A DNA stretch of 64,000 nucleotides, from positions 24,554,298-24,618,297 of the forward strand of contig OW285189.1 in assembly GCA_935421135.1 (NCBI GenBank), given 5' to 3'. The position numbers and the translations under genes are program-made. Under the pieces are notes generated by a model. It did no database searches and had not been told where the DNA came from. It was given only the letters and a program-made list of their open reading frames with translations. Shown piece after piece: positions 12,292 through 23,130 of this stretch; the stretch's first letter is position 1; every line of letters begins with the position of its first letter. The stretch comes from Bugulina stolonifera. Taxonomy: Eukaryota; Bryozoa; Gymnolaemata; Cheilostomatida; Bugulidae.

Positions 12292-12744
12292 AAGGAGTAA
12301 ACATGCTATTTACTAGGAGACATTACATGTGCAAAAGTGAACTATGCACATGGTAGTCATCTTACAGACATTGTTTTGTCAAACTAAGGAGGAGAGAGAT
12401 ATTAGTCCTCATGCTAATAGGTGTTACATCATTAACTGTACTAGCCTTTGTCTAGGTACATTACATAACACACTAGGTGTTGACTGCATGTGTTAGTATA
12501 GTATAGTATTACACAGTGCTTTTTTTGTACGATCAGTTGAGGGGGCTCCCTACAAATTTCAGGTTACCTCCCCTCATGGCCCAATGTTTTGTGAATTTTC
12601 CTTCCCTTCATCATATCTACATGACGTTGTGTTATCACTTTGTAATTAAACTACAAACAATGAAATTGGGAATAACTCGGCACAGAACAGTTTTGCAGAT
12701 ATAAATATATAAGATATCTTCGAGATAACTTCCAGATTGCAAAT

Positions 12745-12945
12745 TTGTAAAGCATTATGTCGTAGGGAGTTAGGGGGTTTGGCCATTTTTATATGTGTTT
12801 TTTTGTGTAAGGAATTTGTCTTTTGAGCGGTCAGAGACTTTTTTCACATCCATGAAAATAACTGCTCAAAAGACAAATTCCTTGCATAAAAAATATCATA
12901 TATAAAAGAGGACCAAACCCTCAAGCACGGAGTAACACCCTACAC
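12745..12945. repeat. Foldback built from two facing SINE-tail-like arms
   Basis: GGAATTTGTCTTTTGAGC near 12811 pairs with GCTCAAAAGACAAATTCC near 12873. The pairing extends outward through GGGGTTTGG / CCAAACCC and GTAGGG / CCCTAC. The arms resemble the 3' tail of the SINE at 13041 (CTCAAAAGATAAAGTTCC, TTGCATA), so the structure may be two SINE tails in opposite orientation. Confidence 0.65.
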
Positions 12946-13040
12946 ATATATATAGCAAGGTGGCCGGAATATGAGGGGTGCCTTTTGTGCAGTTGGCTCA
13001 GAGCATATCTACTGCTCCTCGGCAAAACTTCCTTTTTAAC

Positions 13041-13203
13041 GTTGCTAAGCTGGTGTAGTGATGGTGTGTTCCGTTCACTGTGCTAGGCGATTAGATGCCA
13101 GGTTCAATCCCGGTAAGGAACTGGTATTTTCATGGGTGTCAACCAAGTCTCTGATAGATCTGTCTCAAAAGATAAAGTTCCTTGCATACAAAACATCCTA
13201 TAC
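13041..13203 (+). mobile_element. tRNA-derived SINE copy 2 (inside hAT element)
   Basis: GTTGCTAAGCTGGTGTAGTG head, B box GGTTCAATCCCGG, and the shared tail with TATTTTCATGG and CTCAAAAGATAAAG. Head and tail align with the copies at 6263 and 45853. Confidence 0.7.
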
Positions 13204-13853
13204 ATTAATGTCATAAGTGATTAGAGTTATTTTGCTAAGACGAAACCCCAGATGATAGGAAATTTTTCATCCTTGTTGTGTTGGACTTCTGTTTCTTGTT
13301 TGGCATTTTTGTCGATTGCGCTATGTCTCCCTTTTCTCCATCATGTTATAACATAACACAGGGTCTGGGCACAAATATCTCCAGCTTGGACATAACTGTG
13401 GGCCTCCTGAGGGCCGAGGTATAGGCTACAGCGGTTGGTCCTATGTGACAAGTCGGGCGGAAATGATAAAAACATATAATTATATATATTCATAAATACA
13501 TTGGGTTGGCCCTCGACCTTTAAAAGCCCATTCAGTCTAGTAATACATGCAAGGTTAGCTATTGTCCTTATAGCTATCTGCTCACTACAATACATATGTT
13601 ATATAGTCTGAAATCATGAGTGAACATTGGGGTTTACAAAAGCATATTGATATGCATGTGCATTCACATGTATCAGGTAACATGTATGTTCCTAATAGAA
13701 TGTGTCATGCATAATGTCTGGCTATGGCTACGGCTATTTTATAAACTGAAAGGTGGCAATTTGTTGAGGGGGCTCCCGGAAGCCCCCGCAACAAACCATG
13801 AGTTTTTGAGGGAGCTCCCGGGAGCCCAGAGAGTCCCCTACAAAAAAGCACTG

Positions 13854-13954
13854 GTATTACATAATAGACATAGTATAGTATCACATAATAGACATAGTAT
13901 AGTATTACATAATAGACATAGTATTGTATTACATAATAGACATAGTATTGTAAT
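13854..13954 (+). repeat. 24-bp tandem repeat seeded on the hAT target site
   Basis: Four copies of a unit containing TATTACATAATAGACATAGT. The first begins inside the 8-bp hAT target-site duplication. Confidence 0.85.
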
Positions 13955-14089
13955 GTTTTCAGTGTAGGTTTACATGCAGTGCCGAGGCACGAGCATGGGA
14001 AGGGCTTGGAAGTTGGTAGAGGACGACCAAGTGACCTTCCACACATTACATAAAAGAGTGAACAGTTATTAGGTGCTCTTGTGATTATG

Positions 14090-14640
14090 TATCTGACGTA
14101 GGCCGATGCTGTGACTCATTGAAGAGTCCAGGACCGACGTAGGTCTTGTAGACTTTATACTCCAGAGGAGTGCAATGAAAGATCTGGTATTCTAGGATCT
14201 TAAGCCCGACACTAGATTCATATAGAATCTGGGATCGACCTAAGTCGTAGAAGTGGTGTAGAGATATGCTTAAACGAGGATGGGGATGAACTCGGGCCGT
14301 ATGGATCTATGGATCCGCCGGTGGAGTTACCCGCCTACAAGAGTAAGCCTCTATAGGTTTGAGTTAGGAGATGTTGCTTTATTAGAGCGCAATCAACAAC
14401 TGATTTCATACAGAAAATGTGCTACCTTATATACTAAATCTACTTCCGGCAAAAGGAGGCCGATAAGGTATCGGGTCCGGAACTGATGCAACAACATGGA
14501 TGGTTCCGCCCGACGTCGGCCACAAAAAGGGTCGGCCTTGGTACAAAAGGTGCTTACAATGGTCCGAAATGGAAAGTATATAAGTATGAGCCTATTCCAA
14601 GATATCGGCCTTAAAAAGTACATGGTAAAGGACTCTGTTT
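14090..14640 (-). mobile_element. LTR-like block A
   Basis: GC-richer than its surroundings. Read on the minus strand, it contains GCCGGAAGT, then a TATATAAGG TATA box, then AATAAAGC about 55 bp later: the U3-R layout of an LTR. The same order and much of the sequence (for example the GGTCGG, TACAAAA, TGCTTA and AATGGTCC stretch on the plus strand) recur at 21190-21760. I see no flanking internal retrotransposon region, so it looks like a solo LTR. The ends are not defined. Confidence 0.5.
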
Positions 14641-15928
14641 AATACAATCAGATAAGAGAAGATAATTGCTTATAATATGTGGGAAAAACCAAGTGTAATT
14701 GCAATAATCTGATTGGAGGATAACAATAATAGAGCACACGATATGTGGTTGATTATATAAGATAGTATAAGCATGCATGTATAATAATTGTACAAGGTAA
14801 GACAATAATGCATGAATGAATAATATGGATAAGTATGTGTATGCATAATCATGTAAGCAATGTTAATGTCAGTGTGGTTAGCCCAGGGAGGCCATTGCCA
14901 CGGAGGCTGTTTCACCACAGTATATAAGTAGAGAGATAGATAGACTTTCCCCTTTTACTATGCTAAGACACCATCAGAGAGTATTATCACAATAAACGTA
15001 TAATATACAAAACACAACAATAATCATTAAATCTTATAAAATTAAATAATCTAATAATTTTATATAAAGTTATAAATCATCAACCTTTTCTTACCTGTCT
15101 TTATCTTATCGTCTGACAGTTGAAAGACATATTTTAAGGGCTCAACAATAGTAATTTTATATATTGCTACTACGAGCATATTCGGCTTCAACTACTCCTT
15201 TCAGCCCATGGTTGAGGTATAAAAATACAAAATTAGAAAAAGCCGACTGAAAACTCCTACTTCAACCATTGTAAGACGCCTAGAAAACGGAAACAATTGT
15301 CCTCCATGTACCACGTGACTTATAGAAACTGCATTAGTATTGGATGCCCTTACTTTCTTTTTGCATAGTTTTGCATCATTCACTGTTAGGGTACAAAGAA
15401 GTGCCTTCAGCCAATGCTGGCTATGGCGTTCTAATGTCCCCAATGTACAAAGTCTAATGTCGAGTTTGTTTGAATATGGTAGTATATGCAATGTATATAA
15501 TTACTGAAACCTAATATTGGTTTAGTTTCAGAGATACACTTATTCAGCACTCTCGTTTGGGGTTGTCCAATCATATTTTAGATAGTAGTAGTTTACTCTG
15601 TAACTCGGATCTTCGCTTTGACTTATTTTCGTAACATTAGAACTCCACCTGTGTGCTTGTGGTGCGGGGCCTACGACATGTTAGTGATGCTTTCAATTGA
15701 ACAGGTATAGATATTTATTCTCTTAAATTTAAGGAAGTAAAGATAAGGTCTTACCTATGTAAATAAAGTATATACTGGTGCAGTCTTGTAGCTGTAGTAG
15801 GAAGTATATAGTGTGTGTTGGGTAACAACATATGGTAGATACCAATGATAGTGTGATATATCTCAGGCTGTACTTTCACCAGTCTGTAGTTACACATTGC
15901 AATGTTGTTGTTCAGTGATGAGTTAAAT
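14641..15928. other. Flank of LTR-like block and upstream of WSC gene 2
   Basis: Low-complexity AT-rich DNA up to about 15150, then unique sequence without a recognisable gene. A 96-codon minus-strand frame at 15201-15491 matches nothing I know. The promoter of the second WSC gene presumably lies in the last few hundred bases. Confidence 0.35.
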
Positions 15929-18900
15929 ATGATTTGCTACAGAATATTCTGTCTGATGGTAATTGTAGTGTGCAGTGATTTATTTCAAGGTGAGTAACGG
16001 CTACTAGGAATATATTGTGTCTTGTGACCTTGTTATGTACATGTACACTTACCACATGACATAGTACTTGTTGCCTTACATATTATTGCTTACATGTCAA
16101 TATTACATTATACTCCTTGTAAGGAACTTGCTTTACAAACTAACAGCATTGAGTATGGTGTCTAAAATTATAAATAATATATTTATAACTTTAAAATGAA
16201 GAGTAAAGACTATTTTGTACTTCATTATTGTATTCCTGGCATTTTGGCAGCTATCCAGCCTCCCTTTTCAGAGGTCCAAATAATTATTTAAAGATTGAAA
16301 CTAGTCTAAATGGAAAATTTAATTCTCTTACAATATTTTGTAGGCATCAACTGCTCGACATTCTCAAGTTGTTATACTTTAAAGGTTGGCTCTAAACCTG
16401 TTGATCTGGAGAGTGCCGGCTGGGGCAAGGACAGTTTGTTTGGAGCTAGCATATCAGACTGCATAGAAACGTGTGCTACAAGATTTCAGAAGTACGCAGC
16501 AATAGAAACGGTACTACTATCTTACTACTGTTTGTATTCTGTTTGGAGGTTGTTTTCACAGCAAATCTGTAACAGTCCGAGTCAGGAAATAGAGTGCATA
16601 AGTTACTAGATGATATCAATGTTGTGATGGGCCCTCTCCCTTATTATACTCGCTATTGAGCTAAATAAGATATTTCTACACACGATTTACATTTGAATGG
16701 CTGAACTCTGTAGGCAGCACATGGAAAAGCAGCCTGCTACTGTGGGACGGAGAGATCCTATGAACAGCTTGGCACAGCTGACCACACCGATGCCCACACA
16801 CCTTGTCACCATAGAGAATGGACACTGCGGGTCTACGTAGCCTCTGGTAATCTAATACATACCTGCATAATACCCCTGTCCTGGAGACACGCTCTCTGGG
16901 CTTACTAGAACCGGTCTTTGTTTATAGAAGTATATTATACTATCACCCTTTCACTGTGTGAACTAAATGTATGATATGTCATCAGTAGTCACATTGTACT
17001 GCTAGAGTCATCGTATCAAATGCCCATTACCTGACGCATTTAGTTGCTTATGGGAGACGTTTGCTATAGGTCGATATAGGTACTACGTCTAATGCTCATA
17101 TTTGTTATGGGGAAATGTTACTTTGAGTGCTTGAACTAACCTGAGATATCTGTTAATGAGCCTATTTGCATGCAGGTGATGTGGGCTCACAGTATGTAGG
17201 CTGTTATAAGGAAGAAGGTAACACGGATAACGTGGCACACTGGATTGACAAATGGATAATGACTCCAGGAGAGTGTATAAATTATTGTAAAGCAAACCGA
17301 GCACACTTTGCTAACATTAGGGTGAGTAGTGAGAGTGGGTGGTATTCAGTCAACCATTTTCTTCTTTTGTCTGGTATTTCATTCGTTTTTACAAAACATG
17401 TTTGTGGCAAACTATATACTGTAGGAGGCCTGTACTTATTGTCATAAAAGCAGAAAGTGTATGAAATGTAGAAGTTTGGATTTCTGCTAGCTGTCTCCTT
17501 GCGGAATATTTCAGCTTGAATTAGTTCTAATTTCAGAGTTGTGTTGCCTTATGCACCGAATCTTCTATCACTTCACCTTTAATAGTATTGAGCGTTATCC
17601 TTCTAGTGATAAAACACCTCCACATACTTTTTTAATAGTCTATATTCCCACAATTCTCACACCATGGTTCTCTATCAATTTCACCTATCAGCATTTCCTG
17701 TAAAATGCCCGAACACAACAACTGAAACTGCTGTAGCTTACTTTCTGGTGGTCTACACAGACTAACTGGCAGCCATATGTCTTTTTATACAGCATGGAGA
17801 TATGTGCTTCTGTGGTAGTAGCTTTGCTAAATATGGGAAAGTAGACGACTCCCTTTGTAATAAACCATGTGCTGGTAGCCTGGGAGAGAAATGTGGTGGA
17901 GATTTAGCCATCTCTGTCTATTACACAACCAGTAAGTCTAGTTTTGTCACAATATCCTATAGTACATACAGAAATTATAATATTACACCGTAGACACCGA
18001 ATATATCAAATAGTGCAATGTTGCAAACCGTAATACTGTTAACACATATAGCTGTTTCATTGCAAAACCTCAATCTACCTTTATAATGTAAATAGCTTGT
18101 GCTCCAATGTACATGTAGCTCTACAGAATATGTTGAGGTCTGACTCAAGCCCTACAGTGATCCTGAAGTCTAGACCAGTGGCTAAGGTCAGTGTACCATA
18201 TACACTGGCACTTATCAATGAGCTGTATGGTCTGGAGGAATCTCTTAGCCTAAAGTTACCTGTTGGTAACAGTCGTCTGCTGCGTGATCACATGACGAGT
18301 GGTGTGCAGCTTCTACAGGCTGTAGCGGGTAAGTCTCAGGTGCTTGTACACTGGAGTAGAAAACCTCTTATCTTTACAGTTCAACTCCAACATAGAGAGG
18401 CGTCTGACAATCTGCATGAGTAAATACAGAATGTTACATGTATATAATATTGAACATGCTACAAGCATGTAGTATCAGTCATGTGATGATACTCTATAAT
18501 ATATACTGGGGGATTTTAGCATGCTGCTGACATTAGTAATAAGGTGCCCTACTCAACCCGTCTTGTTTTAGACATGGTTGGCCCTTTCCACAGTCTGGCT
18601 AAGTCAACTGGCTTCAGTGTCTCTAACTCTCCTTCCATAAAACACTTGCTTTCTACTACCACCTTCCCATTAGAGCTACAAAGCTACGTAAATGTGATAC
18701 TGCGAGCTCATTCATTCGTTGATCAGGTAAATTCACTTCCTGTTTACTATTCTGTCTCTATATAAATAGATAATGCAGTTATATGTATGTTCTGTTGCAT
18801 CTTAACTAACACCCACTAAGGAGATAGATTATGTTAATGATTGTTTCTCTGGTTCATCGGCCAACCAGCTATTAGCTCAACTAATTTTTATTGTTTTTAT

Positions 18901-21082
18901 CAGTTTGTAAATTCTAACAGAAAACATTAGTTTTATTTTATATGAAGTATGATCACATCTCAGATTTGTTTACTTTTTAATCCTTATTTGCAAATCACAA
19001 ACCTGTAGAAGCATTTCAAGTTACAATAGTAACAATTCCTTGGCTACACAGTCCTAGATTTTCATGAAATTGTTCTGAGATCGAGAGGGGTTGGATCGAA
19101 TTCATGTGTATGTGAATTCAATCCCATCGTTCTTTATTTCATGAAAATGAGACAAAAACTTTCTATTCTTGAATTTTACAGGATGTAAACAGGCTGTTGG
19201 AGGTAGCAAACAATGCCAGCCAATCAGTGGATCTGTTAAGACCTGTGGTAGAGAAGGCAGAAATGGTATTTGATTCATACTTCCATGGCAATACGCTGAC
19301 TCTGGGAGTACAGAAGACACTACAGGCAGGTATGACAGTTCCCTTGTATACGTGTATGATATGCATGTACATTGTACATTGTACATGCATAATGTAATAT
19401 AAAGCAATATATTTTCTGGTTATTGAAAACTATAAATTTTTAGTATTATTCATGTTTCCTGCCATTTTACATGTACCTCATTGTTTATAAAGTTATGTTC
19501 GAAGTTATAGCCTTGACTTCAAATTTAAATGTGAGCACACCCACTCATCCTTCTGAAACTCTAGCCTGAGATTGTGAATATCTTGCAGCTCAACTCATGA
19601 TCTCGGCTAGTAAGAACTGCTTGCCGTTGCTAGAAACTGGTAAAGTCATGATGACAAACAACCTAGAATCTGCTGCCCGTACTTTGATGGAGGGACCACA
19701 GGGCACCGATCGCTACATCCTTACACTAAAAGGACCACCTCCTAATATAACAAGTATTACTGCCCCTGTCATTGATGCCTCTGTGTGGATGGGTAAGTAT
19801 GTACTACGTTATTGTACTCATTGTTTTCGATATAATTCTCAAGATGATATGTCTATGCTAGCCGTGGTGCCATATGTACGTACATGTAACATTATATGAC
19901 TTCAGATAACTTGGCTTATGTATCTCAATCCTGGTCAGCTTTTATGACCTCCCATGGCAAAGAGCTACTAGACTTAGTTCAGAAGAACTATTACGTCTGT
20001 TTAAATCCACCTGGAGGTGTGAACAGCACACACTGTGTGGTGAGTATATACTGAGCTCTTCAACTCCTCACCCACACACTCTTGGTTTATTAGTATAGTA
20101 TCGATACTCTATGCTAATATACTAACATAGTATCGATACTCTATGCTAATATACTAACATACTAACATAATATCGATACTCTATATACTCGTATTTGCAA
20201 GTATGGAATGTACATAGAAAGGCTATTACCAGTATTACCACATTGTATTATCACATTGTATTACCACATTGTATTACCACATTGTATTACTACATTGTAG
20301 TCATCAACCTTACTAACCTTTGGAGATATGGTAGGTAAGGCTGGTACAAATGAAGCTAAGAAAGACATGGAGAAGTTTATATCTAAGAATCGTGTAGTGT
20401 ATAAAGCAGTGGACTGGACTGTATGTGAGTATCATGCAGTATTCTCCTACTTCATTATCTCTTACCAACCTTTCTCTATGTAAATAAGGTAACTGTAGTA
20501 TCAAGGAAATTGTAGGGATATAAACTGAGTCCTATTCTCTACTGTTTAGTTATTCAGTGTTATATGAATACCAATCTGTAGTCTCAGTGTGGAGGAAGAG
20601 GTTAGTGATCCTTACTATTCAAGTCATATAGATTTAGAAGTTGTCCTCTCTCAGTTTCATCACAACTCCTGTAGCATAATCTATCCAAATAAGTTAATGT
20701 GTATACTTCACAACATAATGTTGTTGGAGTAGTCATTCCCTCACTCTAACACATCAAGTAGCAGTGGGATAACTCCATATTGGTGATACACACTTAATAG
20801 AAGAGATAGCTGCTCCTATGGTTACCATTTTATAAATATATCATCTAATCTGTTACAGATGAGGAGAAGTTGAGATCAATACGTACTGACTTCAAGTCAG
20901 TAACGGATTATCTACAAGCAGCTGGTACATCAACACCTAGTGGTGTCCAGGTACTAACAGAGTCTATGACTAGCTTCCAACTGTATGAGTCGTGTGTGAG
21001 CAAGGTGACATCTATGGTAGAGGACGTCTGCTACAAGCTGAGCTACCCTGATGACAGCAAGGTTAAACCTATTACATGTTAA
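15929..21082 (+). CDS. Secreted two-WSC-domain protein, paralogue 2 (12 exons)
   Basis: Exons: 15929-15989, 16344-16510, 16714-16846, 17176-17321, 17793-17931, 18119-18328, 18572-18726, 19182-19329, 19589-19792, 19906-20039, 20301-20424, 20859-21082 (stop TAA); 614 aa. Exon number, exon phases and several exon lengths (139, 148, 134, 124, 224 nt) equal those of the gene at 533-7659, so the pair arose by tandem duplication. The signal peptide is in exon 1 (ICYRIFCLMVIVVCSDLFQ). WSC-type domain 1 spans about residues 25-120 (GKAACYCG, LRVYVAS) and WSC domain 2 about 122-215 (VGCYKEE, FANIR, CFCGSS, CGG). The rest is the same unrecognised helical region, ending in DDSKVKPITC. AATAAA lies at 21120-21125, 38 bp after the stop. 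Two WSC domains plus this C-terminus is not an architecture I recognise; carbohydrate binding outside the cell is inferred from the WSC family. Confidence 0.85.
20226..20300 (+). repeat. 13-bp repeat ending in a splice acceptor
   Basis: Five copies of ATTACCACATTGT. The final one reads ACATTGTAG and is the 3' splice site of exon 11 of WSC gene 2 at 20301. A second short repeat containing TAGTATCGATACTCTATG lies at about 20093-20190. Confidence 0.85.
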
Positions 21083-21189
21083 TCTATTACATATGTGTAC
21101 ATTAGCACTGATGCTGTTTAATAAATGTATACACTAAACCTCACTGTCAGCACAACTTGCTTAGAGTATCGTAACGGAACACTAAAGAG

Positions 21190-21760
21190 GTGCCTCTTTT
21201 CTAAATAGTGTAATGGTTTCTGTGATTTGGTGCGGTCGTCCTTGGACGACTATCGACCCAGAAATGAAGTGCCTATGAGTGGTAATAGGACTTCGCATTA
21301 CATGAAAGATCGAGCGGTCTCAGTAGCCCAAATACTACCAAAGACGACCCATCTGATCTCAAGTCCGACCTTCAGACTATACAATGAAAGAGAGTAGTTC
21401 AACCTAGTAGGCGGTTCGCTAAGCGAATGACCTAGTAAAAGGAAGAGAAAGTCCCTGTATCAAGTATAGATGTGTCTTTATTGAAAGCCAAGTGTAGACT
21501 GAGACAATGAACAGTAAAACAGTGCCCTTTATATAGTATAAGGACTTCCGGCCGACATGACGTCGGGAAAAGACGACGTGTGGTCGTCCGGAAGTTGCGC
21601 AACAAGATGGCCGCCGGAAGCCCGACGGCCGACCCAAAATAGGTCGGGTTCTACAAAAGTTGCTTATAATGGTCCAATTCATGTACAAAATGAATATCAA
21701 TGGATTCTGAGAGGTCGGGCCTCTGTACATGGGTATAAAAGGCATTAAAAAGACTTAGTA
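21190..21760 (-). mobile_element. LTR-like block B
   Basis: On the minus strand it shows GCCGGAAGTCC, TATATAAAGGGC, then AATAAAGAC about 55 bp further. This is the same promoter/poly(A) layout as block A at 14090-14640, with matching sequence around GCCGGAAGT and the AATGGTCC motif. It lies about 100 bp past the stop of WSC gene 2. It is probably a solo LTR; borders are uncertain. Confidence 0.5.
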
Positions 21761-22019
21761 ACATTCATGCAGTTATATACAGTTATATAGTGGAACAATA
21801 CATGAATAAGTAGTGAGTATGAGCACATGGAGACACGTATATAGACAGTAATTAATGGTTTGGACATGCAATACAGTTAAAGGTAAGTATACGAACACTA
21901 ATTATGAGAATGTGAGTGTCAGATGAGTAGTGCTATAACAACTACTGAGCACTTAAGATGCGATGGAGCTTCGTCCGGGAGTTGGAGTCGTATACAAATG
22001 TCCTGTACCATCACAATAG

Positions 22020-22304
22020 CACACGACCCCGCTGTACTAGGTCCACACGACCCCACTGTACTAAGTCCACATGACCTCACTGTACTAAGTCCACACGACT
22101 CCGCTGTACTAGGTTCACATGACCCCACTGTACTAGGTCCACACGACCCCGCTGTACTAGGTCCATATGACCCCACTGTGCAAGGTGCACATGGCCCCAC
22201 TGTACTAGGTCCACATGACCCCACTGTGCAAGGTACACATGGCCCCACTGTGCAAGGTACACATGGCCCCACTGTGCAAGGTACACATGGCCCACTATAC
22301 TAGA
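22020..22304 (+). repeat. 24-bp minisatellite, about 11 units
   Basis: Units such as CTGTACTAGGTCCACACGAC with CCCCA alternate with CTGTGCAAGGTACACATGGC. The unit length is divisible by three, so several frames on both strands stay open across it; these are not genes. Confidence 0.9.
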
Positions 22305-23130
22305 TATACTATTTATTAATCAACTGAGAATATACTGAAAGTGGTAAGCATGCCCAAATGTCTTCTATCTCCGCTTGTCTCATGTGTGAAATCTTGCTGT
22401 TATCACTAGTGAGATACGTTTGACGCTGATTTGCCTCAATATATGAAAAATTAGACATGTGTGTAGTATAAGAAGTTGAGAAATGGGTTTAAGATGTTCT
22501 AGACTTGAACATTTTTATCCATAATATTATTATGATAATATTATGATATGTTGTGGGTAGTTTGTAACAAAGGAAGTAAGCAAATGTATTCCCTATGGAA
22601 TCAGCTAATTTTACCTGCATAAAAACAGAGTACAGAAATACATTGTAGTTCCCCTGTTATTAGGCCTATGCACTAAGTCAGCCAGCATGAGGTTAAACCT
22701 CATAAATATGACATCATTATTCCACCTCCTCCATTCGGTCATTAGGTCTAAGAGTTGTCCTCCCTTCGAGTAAGGGTGCTGTATAATTATTCTTGATTGT
22801 ACATATAATGATATAACATCAAAGCACCACCACTTGCAGATTACATACAACTGAACGGCTTAATGCTATTGCTATTTACACTGCTGAACCCTTTATCAAT
22901 CACAATAGTGAAATTTAATATCATTTGAAAATGTTTGTTTATCATAGTTCAATGCAGCCATGACAACAGTGCTCTATTGTGAATAGTATAATGAAGTGGC
23001 TGCCATATTGCTGACTTAGTGTACACTAGGTAATAACGATATATTGCGTTAATGTACATATACACTGCTGCAATGGATCCATAATCCGTTGATACAGAAG
23101 TAAGTAACTCCACCTTAACGTGCACTCACC
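22305..23130. other. Intergenic, upstream of CAP-Gly gene
   Basis: AT-rich DNA with a TAATATTATTATGATAATATTATG inverted stretch near 22521. No gene seen. Confidence 0.35.

Larger units (their letters stand above)
12514..13853. mobile_element. hAT-type DNA transposon, 1340 bp, with 8-bp TSD
   Basis: The left end CAGTGCTTTTTTTGTA and the right end TACAAAAAAGCACTG are terminal inverted repeats. The flanks carry a perfect 8-bp duplication GTATTACA (12506-12513 and 13854-13861). TIRs starting CAGTG with 8-bp TSDs define hAT elements. GGGGGCTCCC-type subterminal motifs lie near both ends. I see no transposase frame, so it is non-autonomous. A foldback and a SINE sit inside it. Confidence 0.85.

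Noticed and set aside
15201..15491. 96-codon minus-strand frame
   Set aside because: No homology I recognise and no supporting splice or poly(A) context.
21919..22304. Long open frames on both strands (up to 126 codons)
   Set aside because: They come from a 24-bp repeat whose length is divisible by three; no splice sites or family signal.
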